This document shows positions 8,079-15,846 of a stretch of DNA of 64,000 bases, piece after piece. The notes under the pieces are model-generated. The model worked only from the letters and a program-made list of their open reading frames with translations. It searched no databases and was not told the DNA's origin. Source of the DNA: Tissierella simiarum (GTDB lineage: Bacteria > Bacillota > Clostridia > Tissierellales > Tissierellaceae); NCBI RefSeq assembly GCF_018917865.1, contig NZ_JAHLPM010000001.1, forward strand, positions 1 through 64,000. The letters are read 5' to 3'. The translations under genes and the position numbers were made by a program. Numbering within the stretch: position 1 is the first letter of the stretch; each line of letters opens with the position of its first letter.

Positions 8079-9035
8079 TTATATATCACCCCTTAAATCC
8101 AAGGACATAAAATGTTCATCATTTCTAAAGGTGTGCTTCACCTTTTCTACTAACATATATTGCTGAATAGATATATCCCCTATATCTCTCATAAGAACCA
8201 TAACACTTGTGCCTGCTCTTACTCTTATATCTCCTAGACAGTCTTTTAGTTGTAGAGTTCTACCTTTTCTATTCTTCATTTTTAGTAAGATTTCAGCTTT
8301 AACCTTTGGATTAACATTTTCATCAATTTTATCGAGATACTGTAGAACTCCCCAGTTATCTATATTATTGTCATCTTTGTCTACACAAGGTTCTTCTTTA
8401 CCTACATTTTCACCACTTCTATAAAGTTTAACTACATTATAGGTATCTGTATCAATATCCGTTTTATAGCTAAAATTTTGTGAATTATACTCTCCTATAA
8501 CTAAATCAGGAATCTTCATTGTTTCTATATCCTTGAGCATTAAATTTCCATAATCATCATATAAAACATACATTTTCCCTTTATTTCTAAGAGTCAGTTC
8601 TAAAGCATCATATATTATGTCAAGAAGAGTTACATTTTCTTTTACTCTGTGTGGTATTACATAACCTGTATCCTCTATGGTTCCTATACTTAAATCATAA
8701 ATTTGTGCTATTTCTTTTAAAACCTCTGAAGCCTTTTTTTCTGTATATTGATAAATATCCTTGTTTTTTAAATATCTTAATTTATCATAAGCTGTAACAC
8801 TAATAATCTGATTTTTATCTCTATCCTTAGAAAATATAAAACCACAAAACAAATTTTTTCCATCTACTTTAAAAGTAACTGAATTTCCTTCTTGGAAATC
8901 TATAGTATCATCTTTTAAAATATTAAAAGTCAATTTTCCCGGCTGCCCTATTCTTACAGTTTCCCAAGTAATATCTCCTTCTACTAGAGGCATATATTGT
9001 TTGCCTTTATTTCGTATTACTAATTCATATGCCAT
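8079..9035 (-). CDS. xkdQ: Tail hub protein, XkdQ/YqbQ family
   Basis: This 318-aa protein belongs to the XkdQ/YqbQ family, related to the gp27/gpD hub of contractile tails. Visible features are the N-terminal beta domain (TWETVRIGQPGKLTFN), KNKDIYQYTEKKASEVLKEI, a central LLDIIYDALELTLRNKGKMY segment and a C-terminal YMLVEKVKHTFRNDEHFMSL strand. It would form the trimeric hub between tube and spike. It abuts the XkdR gene exactly and lies 10 bp after the LysM gene. Confidence 0.85.
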   Translation of the reverse strand: MAYELVIRNKGKQYMPLVEGDITWETVRIGQPGKLTFNILKDDTIDFQEGNSVTFKVDGKNLFCGFIFSKDRDKNQIISVTAYDKLRYLKNKDIYQYTEKKASEVLKEIAQIYDLSIGTIEDTGYVIPHRVKENVTLLDIIYDALELTLRNKGKMYVLYDDYGNLMLKDIETMKIPDLVIGEYNSQNFSYKTDIDTDTYNVVKLYRSGENVGKEEPCVDKDDNNIDNWGVLQYLDKIDENVNPKVKAEILLKMKNRKGRTLQLKDCLGDIRVRAGTSVMVLMRDIGDISIQQYMLVEKVKHTFRNDEHFMSLDLRGDI

Positions 9036-9045
9036 TTAATCACTC

Positions 9046-9708
9046 CTAAGGTAATTTTAATACTTGTCCTATTTTAATCTTATTAGGATTGGATATATTG
9101 TTAAGTTTAGCTATTTCCATATACTTATTATCATCGTTTAATTCTTTTTTTGCTATATTCCACAAAGTATCTCCCTTTTTAACCTTATAGGTTTTCTCTG
9201 GAGTTTTAGCTGGTCTTTTTTCTTTTACTGTAGCAGTCGTTTTACCATCTTTAACTTCTTGGATAGTGACTACTTTTGTTTTATAATCTTTATATTGTTT
9301 CAATTCTAAACTTACATAAATATCCCCTTCTTCTCCTGCTTTTTCTTCTATAGTATAGCTTTCCAAGGATACTGCCATATTAGTATCAAATAAAGGCTCC
9401 TTCCAAGGAGCCTCTCTGCTGACAATAAGTCTAATGGGTTTTCTATCTACTTTATACTTTTCAAACCTCTCTAAATAATATCTAGGCATTTTAAATCCAT
9501 CAGGATACTCTGCAAAGGGATATTTTTGACCTGGCAGTAGTATCTTAAAACTTATATCTGTTAATCCTGGATCTTTTAATATATTTATATCTCCTAGATT
9601 AAGTAATTCTATTATTTTATTTTTATTATTCACTTTCAATGTAAAATCTGTAGGAGGAACTGGCAATTGTATTTCTTCTTTTTCAAGTTTTAAATAAAAG
9701 GAATACAT
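9046..9708 (-). CDS. xkdP: LysM-containing tail protein, XkdP family
   Basis: In this 220-aa protein the first 150 residues form the XkdP-like domain (PVPPTDFTLKVNNKNKIIEL). The last 50 are a single LysM domain (TYKVKKGDTLWNIAKKEL...NPNKIKIGQVLKLP). In related phages and in gp53-like proteins this links the tape measure end to the baseplate, and LysM may bind peptidoglycan. The gene starts 1 bp before the tape measure stop. No hydrolase motif is present, so it is not by itself a lysin. Confidence 0.9.
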   Translation of the reverse strand: MYSFYLKLEKEEIQLPVPPTDFTLKVNNKNKIIELLNLGDINILKDPGLTDISFKILLPGQKYPFAEYPDGFKMPRYYLERFEKYKVDRKPIRLIVSREAPWKEPLFDTNMAVSLESYTIEEKAGEEGDIYVSLELKQYKDYKTKVVTIQEVKDGKTTATVKEKRPAKTPEKTYKVKKGDTLWNIAKKELNDDNKYMEIAKLNNISNPNKIKIGQVLKLP

Positions 9709-9709
9709 A

Positions 9710-11653
9710 TTAACTATACACCCCCTCTGCCGCTATATTTATTTGTTCTGTTAATACTCTTTCTATATGGTCTACTATACCATCTACATCAGCTGTTTCT
9801 CTAACATCTCCAAATTGTACACTTATTTGTGGAGCTAATGTGGCAGAAGTAAATTTATTTATTGCTTCTTGTTCTGCAAAGTCTTTCATCCATTGTAGTT
9901 CTTCATTGGATTTATCTATACTGTCTTTAATACCAACACCATTATTATTAATAGCTGCTAAATTATCTTGTTGTTTGACATTGAAAACTGATTGTTGCTC
10001 TGTGGAATCATTTATGGCTTTTATGATAGGTTCCTGACTGGACGCTCTTCTTTTTTCAAAATCTAATAATTTTTCTTGCCTTCTTGATTTTTGAATAGCA
10101 ATGTCTATTTCTTTAGCTGCAATAGAATCATTTTTGCTCTGTCTTTCTGCCTCTACTTCTAAAGCAGCATGTGCTGCAAAATCTGCTGATTCAATTAAAT
10201 CTATAGATATTATAGATATTTTGTTTAACTTTTCTATAAAACTATTAATATTTTTAATTGCTTTATTTATCAAATCCTCTATGTCTTGTATTATCTTTAT
10301 CTTTGCATCAGCAACAATGTTGACCATACCATTTTTAAGTTTCAGAAAGAATAAATAAACATCACTCAAAAAATCCATAATATTATACCATGTTCTCATT
10401 ATTGCAAGTGCGAACTCATCATTTGTCTGCCACAATTTATATACAAATGCAATTAGAGTGACTATCCCCATGATTATCCAGGTCCATGGATTTTTTAATA
10501 AAATTGAATTAAGTATCTCCTGCTTTATAGCAAGAATACTTGTTGCCATTTCCCATGCTAGCACAGCTGCAACGATTCCAAAAAGCATTGGTTCTATAAT
10601 TCCCCAATTATCTGATATAAAAGAAAATAGTTCTATTGCTTTCTCTGTTATCCAGGCAATCCCATGAGATATATTATCAAAAAATTGTACTGCGTTACTA
10701 GATTGCAACCATTCTTCCACCTTTTCAAGGATAGGAACAAGCCTTTCTAAAGCACCTTCTCCTGTTTCTGCCAACTTTGTTTTGAAACCATTCATTATTT
10801 TTTCATATTTTGTTATTGGAGAATTTTTATATGCTTCCATTATTTCATCTGTTAATCCAGCTGTATTTAAAGTTTCACCAAAAGCATCTATTATTCCATC
10901 CATACTACCTTTTTTTATTGCTTGTTTTAACGGTTCCATTTGACTATCATCTAGATTTAATACGTTCTGTAGGTTGTCATAACGCCCTTCCATAGCTTCT
11001 TGTATCAAATCCCCTGCACTGCCTAAATCTCCAGTTTTTAAGCTTAATTTACTAGCCGTATCTGTTAATCCCATCAAACTATTTGCATTTTTTGTTATTC
11101 CTGTAAACTTTTTTGTTATTCCTATCAAACTTTCTAAGTCATGCCCTGTTTCAATAGCATAGGCTTTTAGATTATTAAAGTAACTTTTTCCCATATCAAC
11201 ATCTCCAAAAGCTGCTTGCATTGAAACTGACTGCTCATTAAGTTTTGCTGCGGCTCCTATGGTTTGTTGAAAACCTTTTTTAACGTTATCTACATTAATA
11301 AATTTTCCAAAAATATTTTTCATTCTTTTAGAAAAATCATCATTCGCTCCAAACCCATTTCTTTTTTCTTCCTTAACTTCTAAGGCTTTTTTAGTATTCG
11401 CTAGCTCTTCTGCTAAAGCTATTTCCTTCTCTTGTGCTGATATTAAATCATTCCTCGCCTTTTTTATATCTATTTCTTTTGCTCTCTTTTTCGATGATAC
11501 TTTTTCATATCTTTTAGCTAATGCTTCTACATTTTTAGCTTGTCGCTCATACCGCTCTACTAATATTTCAAATTTTCTTCTAGCAATTTCCATACTATCT
11601 ATATTCTTGGATAAGTCGTCAATAAGCCTAATACTTACCTTTTTATCTGCCAT
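9710..11653 (-). CDS. xkdO: Tail tape measure protein, XkdO-like
   Basis: This 647-aa protein starts behind an AGGTGA ribosome site. Residues 10-100 are a charged coiled coil (ARRKFEILVERYERQAKNVE...). Residues 120-300 hold the tape-measure domain with GITKKFTGITKNANSL. Two hydrophobic helices follow (about 355-378 and 388-408, GIVAAVLAWEMATSILA and WTWIIMGIVTLIAFVYKLW), then another helical region. The tape measure sets tube length and may insert into the target membrane. At 647 residues it predicts a fairly short tail. It lies in the correct place, after the chaperone pair. Confidence 0.9.
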   Translation of the reverse strand: MADKKVSIRLIDDLSKNIDSMEIARRKFEILVERYERQAKNVEALAKRYEKVSSKKRAKEIDIKKARNDLISAQEKEIALAEELANTKKALEVKEEKRNGFGANDDFSKRMKNIFGKFINVDNVKKGFQQTIGAAAKLNEQSVSMQAAFGDVDMGKSYFNNLKAYAIETGHDLESLIGITKKFTGITKNANSLMGLTDTASKLSLKTGDLGSAGDLIQEAMEGRYDNLQNVLNLDDSQMEPLKQAIKKGSMDGIIDAFGETLNTAGLTDEIMEAYKNSPITKYEKIMNGFKTKLAETGEGALERLVPILEKVEEWLQSSNAVQFFDNISHGIAWITEKAIELFSFISDNWGIIEPMLFGIVAAVLAWEMATSILAIKQEILNSILLKNPWTWIIMGIVTLIAFVYKLWQTNDEFALAIMRTWYNIMDFLSDVYLFFLKLKNGMVNIVADAKIKIIQDIEDLINKAIKNINSFIEKLNKISIISIDLIESADFAAHAALEVEAERQSKNDSIAAKEIDIAIQKSRRQEKLLDFEKRRASSQEPIIKAINDSTEQQSVFNVKQQDNLAAINNNGVGIKDSIDKSNEELQWMKDFAEQEAINKFTSATLAPQISVQFGDVRETADVDGIVDHIERVLTEQINIAAEGVYS

Positions 11654-11675
11654 TTAATCACCTGCCTTTTTAAAA

Positions 11676-11712
11676 ATAATAAAAGCATCCCAATTAAGGA
11701 TGCTTTTATTAT
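11676..11712 (-). terminator. Perfect 15-bp hairpin between chaperone and tape measure genes
   Basis: The arms at 11676-11690 and 11698-11712 are fully complementary, with a 7-base loop. The hairpin overlaps the stop of the frameshift extension (11709-11711) and ends just ahead of the tape measure ribosome site. On the minus strand it is followed by TATTTTTAAAAA, a weak U-tract. A leaky terminator or an mRNA processing/stability element that lowers tape measure levels are both possible. Confidence 0.55.
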
Positions 11713-11882
11713 CTCTTTAATTTACTTGCCTGTTTTTTATCACTATCTATCTTAATATCTATATAAGCCATTACCACTGCTTTTTCATACTTATCCATCT
11801 CCACAAAATCTTTAGGCCTTATTTTAAGTTTATGGAGGGCATAGTAGGCATAGTTAGCCTCACTATCTCCCTCCTCCATTAG
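11709..11882 (-). CDS. Tail assembly chaperone, -1 frameshift extension (T domain)
   Basis: This 57-codon frame is open from the slippery site to a TAA at 11709-11711. It encodes LMEEGDSEANYAYYALHKLK then IRPKDFVEMDKYEKAVVMAY and a Lys-rich end. That is the typical second part of Gram-positive tail chaperones, the analogue of the lambda G-T extension. A -1 slip at 11882-11888 fuses it to the 139-aa protein to give about 196 residues. It could also be translated by itself from the ATG at codon 2, but that ATG lacks an upstream ribosome site of its own. The long form binds the tape measure during assembly in related phages. Confidence 0.8.
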   Translation of the reverse strand, partial: LMEEGDSEANYAYYALHKLKIRPKDFVEMDKYEKAVVMAYIDIKIDSDKKQASKLKR

Positions 11883-12298
11883 TTTTTTACTTCTTCAACT
11901 AAGTCCTCCATATCTGAGTCAAACCCATTTATATCCTGTGCCTTTTTAAGCAGAAGAGCATATTCTCCACCTGTTAACATTTTCTTTAAAAGCTTTTCAG
12001 CTCCAAGTACACCATAGGATTTCTGTAATTCTGCATCCTTTAAATTAGGAAATACTACAGATTCAACAGCAAATTTTGCTAGATATAAGTCATAGTCAGT
12101 TTCTTGACTGACTACTCCTTTGTTTCTTACCTTTTTTACACAAGACTTTCTTATGGCTTCATTTTCTTCTTCAGATAAAGACCTAATTTCCCATGGAATA
12201 GGATTCCCCTTATCATCTACAAATCTTTCTGATATTACATATTTTTCGTTTTCTACTTTTATAGCATTTTGACTTAAAAACCCACTTAATCCACTCAT
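11879..12298 (-). CDS. xkdN: Tail assembly chaperone, XkdN family (short form)
   Basis: This 139-aa protein is of the XkdN family, with FVDDKGNPIPWEIRSLSEEE, a Cys-containing KSCVKKVRNKG segment, YDLYLAKFAVESVVFPNLK and an acidic C-terminus (DMEDLVEEVKN). It lies between the tube gene and the tape measure gene, the standard place of tail chaperones. The 0-frame ends in a TAA immediately after an A AAA AAC heptamer. A fraction of ribosomes should therefore shift to -1 and make a longer product. Confidence 0.85.
   Translation of the reverse strand: MSGLSGFLSQNAIKVENEKYVISERFVDDKGNPIPWEIRSLSEEENEAIRKSCVKKVRNKGVVSQETDYDLYLAKFAVESVVFPNLKDAELQKSYGVLGAEKLLKKMLTGGEYALLLKKAQDINGFDSDMEDLVEEVKN
11882..11888 (-). 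other. Programmed -1 ribosomal frameshift site (A AAA AAC)
   Basis: Read on the minus strand, the last codons of the short chaperone are GTA AAA AAC TAA. The heptamer A AAA AAC is in the correct X XXY YYZ phase for tandem slippage and ends at the stop. The -1 frame beyond is open and encodes a recognised chaperone extension. Slippage at this heptamer is well established in bacteria; use here is inferred. No strong hairpin is evident within the next 15 bases. Confidence 0.8.
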
Positions 12299-12312
12299 TT
12301 ATTTTCCTCCTC

Positions 12313-12774
12313 TTATCTTCCTAAAGCTTTAAATTCTTCTTGCATATCTACATCATGGAAAGTAAAGCTAATTTCTTCATCTAATATTTCTGACTCAACG
12401 TCTAATTTTGCTATTGTAATACTATCTAGATTTACACCCTTTAAGACTACAGATTGTTTTCCTATACTTGCTGTAGGGTCTTCATTTTCAATTAATAAAT
12501 CAAAATATATATCTCTACCATTTTTTATATAGTCTAGCATCATCTTTCTAAATATACTTGTAGCATAATATATAGTCATAGAGCCTGTACCATTCCAGCC
12601 TCCAGCTTTATGTTGTACTCCTGTTTTACCTAATACAGGTATTTCTGTTTTTTGCTTTTCTATAGTAGCCTCTATATTTTTAACATATAACATTTCTTCT
12701 ATATTTCCATCAATAGTAGCATAAACTCTACCTAATTTACCGCTTATAACATCTTGTGATTTCATAAAAGTCAT
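12313..12774 (-). CDS. xkdM: Tail tube protein, XkdM family
   Basis: This 153-aa protein is of the XkdM/core tail type: SQDVISGKLGRVYATIDGN, KQKTEIPVLGKTGVQHKAGG, GTGSMTIYYATSIF and a C-terminal EEISFTFHDVDM. These polymerise into the inner tube of the contractile tail. It lies 19 bp after the sheath gene. A start at Met-4 (MKSQDV) is equally possible from spacing to the AGGGGAG site. Confidence 0.9.
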   Translation of the reverse strand: MTFMKSQDVISGKLGRVYATIDGNIEEMLYVKNIEATIEKQKTEIPVLGKTGVQHKAGGWNGTGSMTIYYATSIFRKMMLDYIKNGRDIYFDLLIENEDPTASIGKQSVVLKGVNLDSITIAKLDVESEILDEEISFTFHDVDMQEEFKALGR

Positions 12775-12792
12775 ATAAATCAGCTCCCCTTT

Positions 12793-14094
12793 CTATTGTA
12801 CCTCTACGGTCATATATAATTTTTCCATAGCATCAGTTGGTTTTACTACTTCATTTACAATTATTTCTCTTTTATTTTCTCCTATAGTTACTGTAATATC
12901 CTCATGAGTAAAGTCTTCTATAGCTCTTATACTTTGAAGTTGTTCATGATAATTTACAAGTTCAGTTTTAAATAATGCTCTTCCTGTATCATCATTATTT
13001 ACTTTTCCTAGAAAATGGTTGCTAAATATTCTAGCTGTATCATTAGCAATTTGGTCTAATACTTTAATAACTCTATTACTTGAAAAATCTTCGTTTTTAT
13101 TAGGTGTATAACTTGTAAAAGTATTGATATCCTTTAATACTCTAACTGTATCTCCATCTTGATAAAAAGCAAATTCTCCATTTTCAATAGCTTTTATAAA
13201 CTCTGATTTCTTATATTTAGTATTTATTTCATACTCTCCATCATAAACTTTGTTTGTAAGACTTTCATTTATTGCTGTTCCTGCTACTGCTCCAACTACC
13301 CATGGAACTAACTCTACGTTGTTTTTAATGCTTATTACGCCTTCAAAATCAGCTTTAGAATAGTTATATAGTACTGTAACTATTTTATAGCCTTCTTCAT
13401 CCCTTAATCTCTTAGTAAATGAAGTAAATAATGCCTTAGTAGTTTCATCATCTCCTGCATATCCTAATACACTAAAGTCTTCTGCTTCAATTTTTTCTAA
13501 AAATCTACTATAGGACTCTCCTGTTGCTTTTCCATTTTCACCGCCAGTAAGATTTATTCCTGCTGTGGCTTCAAGTTCCCCAGTACCACTAAATATAACG
13601 AAGTTATTAGATTTTAATTCAGCTATGCTTCCTACTGTTTGACTGTCTACCTTAATAGAATCAATATAAGTTATAACATCAAATTTTGTTTCATCATTAA
13701 TATTAACTTGGGTAACTACCTTAATATCGTTTCCTCTAGTTCCTATATATTTAGCAGTAACAGTCAATCCACCTATAGTTGCAGTAGCTTTCTTGCCTCC
13801 TTCACCATTAATCCTAAATAATTTAAGGGATTTTGCATGGTTAAACAATTCTCTAACAGGTTTCAACTCCTCAGATGTATAACTGTATCCAAGAATATTT
13901 AAAGCTTCTTTTTGAAACTCAGCTGCTTCAATTGTTATTATATTTGCCTCATCTCCCCAGTTTAACTCTAATGGTAATGCAGCAGTACCTCTAGCTCCTA
14001 AACCTCCTAAAGCTCTTGCTTTTGATGCAAAGTTAACGTATGCTCCTGGTAATACTTTGTTTTGAATTGTAAATGTACCTCCACCTAATGACAT
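12793..14094 (-). CDS. xkdK: Contractile tail sheath protein, XkdK family
   Basis: This 433-aa protein opens GGGTFTIQNKVLPGAYVNF and has SKARALGGLGARGTAALPLELN, the standard start of phage sheath proteins of this class. An insertion domain with GTRGNDIKVV...NINDETKFDV follows. The C-terminal conserved segment has NRVIKVLDQIANDTARIF and IRAIEDFTHEDITV. Sheath contraction drives the tube through the target envelope. Its presence separates this element from flexible F-type particles. It starts behind GGAAGGTGG, 1 bp after the small upstream gene. Confidence 0.93.
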   Translation of the reverse strand: MSLGGGTFTIQNKVLPGAYVNFASKARALGGLGARGTAALPLELNWGDEANIITIEAAEFQKEALNILGYSYTSEELKPVRELFNHAKSLKLFRINGEGGKKATATIGGLTVTAKYIGTRGNDIKVVTQVNINDETKFDVITYIDSIKVDSQTVGSIAELKSNNFVIFSGTGELEATAGINLTGGENGKATGESYSRFLEKIEAEDFSVLGYAGDDETTKALFTSFTKRLRDEEGYKIVTVLYNYSKADFEGVISIKNNVELVPWVVGAVAGTAINESLTNKVYDGEYEINTKYKKSEFIKAIENGEFAFYQDGDTVRVLKDINTFTSYTPNKNEDFSSNRVIKVLDQIANDTARIFSNHFLGKVNNDDTGRALFKTELVNYHEQLQSIRAIEDFTHEDITVTIGENKREIIVNEVVKPTDAMEKLYMTVEVQ

Positions 14095-14095
14095 A

Positions 14096-14278
14096 TTAAT
14101 CCACCTTCCTTTTTAAAAATTTATTTATTTCTGTTTCTACTTCTTTAAGTGTGTAGGTTTCCCCATCACTTAAAATTGCATTAAATAAGTCTTTGCTATA
14201 AGATAATTTCTTACTTGCAAAGACTTGTTCTTTGGTAAATCTGTTTTCAATTGTTTTACTTTTAGTTTTATTGGTCAT
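14096..14278 (-). CDS. Small tail-cluster protein of unknown function
   Basis: This 60-aa protein has the pattern ENRFTKEQVFASKKLSYSKD, then LFNAILSDGETYTLKEVETE and a basic tail. Short proteins of this type precede the sheath gene in many clostridial prophages and tailocins, but no function is known to me. It overlaps the XkdJ-like gene by 11 bp and abuts the sheath gene. It is soluble, without cysteines or membrane segments. Confidence 0.7.
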   Translation of the reverse strand: MTNKTKSKTIENRFTKEQVFASKKLSYSKDLFNAILSDGETYTLKEVETEINKFLKRKVD

Positions 14279-14714
14279 CTTTTACTTCTCCTTTCTGATA
14301 GAGTTTTTCCATTATAGGTACTTCTAAATTTTCTTTAACTATATAAAATGTATAATCTATAGAAAAGTGAAGTACATTATCTATTATTTCATAACTCATA
14401 TCCTGACCCATAATTGTGATTTCCTCAAGCCTTATATGCTCAAGTTCGTCATAAAGGGTTTCAGCTACTCTAAGCATTTCTTCGCTTATACTATCTCCCT
14501 GCTTGGGAAAATAGCTGATTTTAAATATTTGTTTTCTTTTATACCTATTTCCTAATTGTTTAGCTTGATTTCCTTTTACATTTTCAATAAAAAAGCAAGG
14601 TTTCTCAAATTCTTCTTTAACTAATCCATCATATACTTTTGTATCTTCATCTTTAAATAACTCTATCTTTTTTATTATTTCCTTTTTAAGATCATTGAGA
14701 GTTATTCCCTTCAT
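14268..14714 (-). CDS. XkdJ-like phage tail-completion-type protein
   Basis: I place the start at ATG 14714, eight bases after a GGAGGG site, giving 148 aa (MKGITLNDLKKEIIKKIELF...). A longer frame from a GTG at 14774 is open but overlaps the previous gene. Segments CFFIENVKGNQAKQLGNRYKRK and FPKQGDSISEEMLRVAETLYDEL fit the XkdJ/DUF6838-type proteins found one or two genes upstream of the sheath in PBSX-like clusters. Role in tail termination is inferred from position. Confidence 0.7.
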   Translation of the reverse strand: MKGITLNDLKKEIIKKIELFKDEDTKVYDGLVKEEFEKPCFFIENVKGNQAKQLGNRYKRKQIFKISYFPKQGDSISEEMLRVAETLYDELEHIRLEEITIMGQDMSYEIIDNVLHFSIDYTFYIVKENLEVPIMEKLYQKGEVKDDQ

Positions 14715-14764
14715 AAAACTATCCCTCCAAAAACCTTCCATATAGTATAATTCTTTAAATTCTT

Positions 14765-14947
14765 TTATCCCCACCTCCTTTGTTTAATCCTTCTTCCTTT
14801 TCTTTGATATGAATCATGCCCCATAAGATTTTCTATGGTATCTCCAAGCTTTATCTTCTTTTCTTTCTTGTTTTCATTTTTATAAAGCTTTGATAACTCC
14901 ATATAGGTATTCATATCATTTTTTCTTAAGTGTTCTTCTATTTTCAT
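14765..14947 (-). CDS. First gene of the tail operon, small basic protein
   Basis: This 60-aa protein (MKIEEHLRKNDMNTYMELSK...) ends with a strongly basic tail (GHDSYQRKGRRIKQRRWG). It starts at ATG 14947 four bases after GAGGTGG and 15 bp downstream of the predicted late -10 box. Similar short proteins ending in Arg/Lys-rich tails occur upstream of XkdJ in clostridial prophages. Its function is unknown; the basic end could contact nucleic acid. Gene order and ribosome site make it very likely real. Confidence 0.65.
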   Translation of the reverse strand: MKIEEHLRKNDMNTYMELSKLYKNENKKEKKIKLGDTIENLMGHDSYQRKGRRIKQRRWG

Positions 14948-14961
14948 TATTCCACCTCACT

Positions 14962-14990
14962 TTTATAGTAAAATCATAATGGCACATCAA
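14962..14990 (-). promoter_or_regulatory. Predicted late promoter of the tail operon
   Basis: On the minus strand there is a -35 TTGATG (14985-14990), 17-bp spacer and -10 TATAAA (14962-14967), 15 bp before the first tail gene. The -35 box lies inside one arm of the 22-bp palindrome 14981-15002. This is the only good promoter between the terminator of the regulator gene and the tail genes. Confidence 0.6.
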
Positions 14991-15002
14991 AATTGATGTG
15001 CC
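14981..15002. promoter_or_regulatory. 22-bp palindrome over the late promoter -35 region
   Basis: The arms GGCACATCAA and TTGATGTGCC are exactly complementary around two central bases. The site differs in sequence from the Xre-type operators at 15799-15958. It may be the binding site for the sigma-like activator encoded just upstream (15158-15685), or form a hairpin at the 5' end of an upstream transcript. The former fits its overlap with the -35 box better. Confidence 0.55.
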
Positions 15003-15022
15003 ATAGGAAATAGGTTTATAAT

Positions 15023-15056
15023 AAAAAACCTCACTTATTTTTAGTGAGATTTTTTA
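15023..15056 (-). terminator. Terminator of the late activator gene
   Basis: The stem CTCACT/AGTGAG, extended by A6/T6 runs with one mismatch, is followed on the minus strand by TTTTTTATT. It separates the regulator gene from the tail operon, which must then have its own promoter. Confidence 0.75.
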
Positions 15057-15157
15057 ATTCTTATTTTGTAACTTTGTTATATGATTTCTGGAAAGCTTTC
15101 CACATTACTATATTAACATATAATTTCATAAGTTTTGCCTCATTGTTGTCCCACTTT

Positions 15158-15685
15158 TTACCCACCATATTTTCCCATTTTATTTGTTTCATATACTAAG
15201 GATCTTATTATTTTATCTTTTCTTCTTTGTAATGTACTTCTAGCCATAAATAATTCTTCTTCCATCTGTCTATAACTTAGTTCTTTGTTATATCTCAATT
15301 CTATTATTCTTAGCTCTTCTTCATTAAGCTTTTGTAATAAGGCTTCTGTATTCTCGATTTGTTTCTCTAAGTTCATTATCTTACCTTTTACCTTATATTT
15401 TTCTTTTAGATTAAGCTCTAATTCTCTCATTATTCTATCCACTGCCATATCTAATTCCCTTTCAATACTAGAAACGATACTATTAGATTTAACGTATTCC
15501 CTTGAATAATCTATAGCTTTAAGAGGATTGTCCAATTCTACATTACACTCTTTAATATCTTTTCTCAGTCTTTCTATCCTATTATCTATCCTTATTAATT
15601 TACTCTTTAAGCTGTCAATTCTTTTCTTTTTTCTATAATACTCATATAACACCTCTTCTATTTTTCTATTTGCCTTTATATCCAT
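15158..15685 (-). CDS. Sigma-region-4-like late gene activator (Xpf/ArpU type)
   Basis: In this 175-aa protein residues 1-120 are almost wholly charged coiled coil. Residues 125-168 (LNEEELRIIELRYNKELSYR, then QMEEELFMARSTLQRRKDKI) are a sigma-70 region-4-like helix-turn-helix. Such proteins (Xpf in PBSX, ArpU-like in other phages) switch on late genes. Position agrees: it is upstream of and co-oriented with the tail operon, and separated by a terminator. The start ATG follows AAAGGGGG. Two predicted promoters upstream carry Xre-type operators, so it is probably made only on derepression. Confidence 0.75.
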   Translation of the reverse strand: MDIKANRKIEEVLYEYYRKKKRIDSLKSKLIRIDNRIERLRKDIKECNVELDNPLKAIDYSREYVKSNSIVSSIERELDMAVDRIMRELELNLKEKYKVKGKIMNLEKQIENTEALLQKLNEEELRIIELRYNKELSYRQMEEELFMARSTLQRRKDKIIRSLVYETNKMGKYGG

Positions 15686-15798
15686 ACTTTTATCCCCCTT
15701 TATTTATGTAGTTTAATAACCTTTATATATTTGTAATGGATCTTAATTTTTGCTCTTATTCTGTTAAATGGAGCTATCTTACTAATTTTAGCTTCTGA

Positions 15799-15813
15799 TT
15801 AACTATGAGTTAA
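15799..15813. promoter_or_regulatory. Operator copy 1 (TTAACTATGAGTTAA)
   Basis: This is a perfect TTAACT-N3-AGTTAA palindrome. It abuts the downstream side of the -10 box of the proximal leftward promoter (15813-15841). It is the first of four copies of one 15-bp site in 160 bp, and is probably bound by the Xre-type repressor encoded at 15993-16349. Confidence 0.75.
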
Positions 15814-15841
15814 TTATATGTTTAACTCATAGTTATGTAAA
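15813..15841 (-). promoter_or_regulatory. Leftward promoter P2 for the activator gene
   Basis: On the minus strand: -35 TTTACA (15836-15841), 17-bp spacer, -10 TATAAT (15813-15818). Operator 2 fills the spacer and operator 1 touches the -10 box, so bound repressor would block polymerase. Confidence 0.65.
15822..15836. promoter_or_regulatory. Operator copy 2 (TTAACTCATAGTTAT)
   Basis: It matches TTAACT-N3-AGTTAA at 11 of 12 defined positions and is spaced 23 bp centre to centre from copy 1. The two copies are also inverted relative to each other through their inner bases (ATG versus CAT), which makes a larger dyad spanning 15799-15836. Confidence 0.75.
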
Positions 15842-15846
15842 ATCGT

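Noticed and set aside
11200-11653. Methyl-accepting or signalling function for the coiled-coil protein at 9710-11653
   Set aside because: Coiled coil and membrane helices are normal for a tape measure, and gene order settles it.
14268-14774. Longer start (GTG 14774) for the XkdJ-like gene
   Set aside because: That GTG is inside the GGAGGTG motif itself and overlaps the previous gene; ATG 14714 has a properly spaced GGAGGG.
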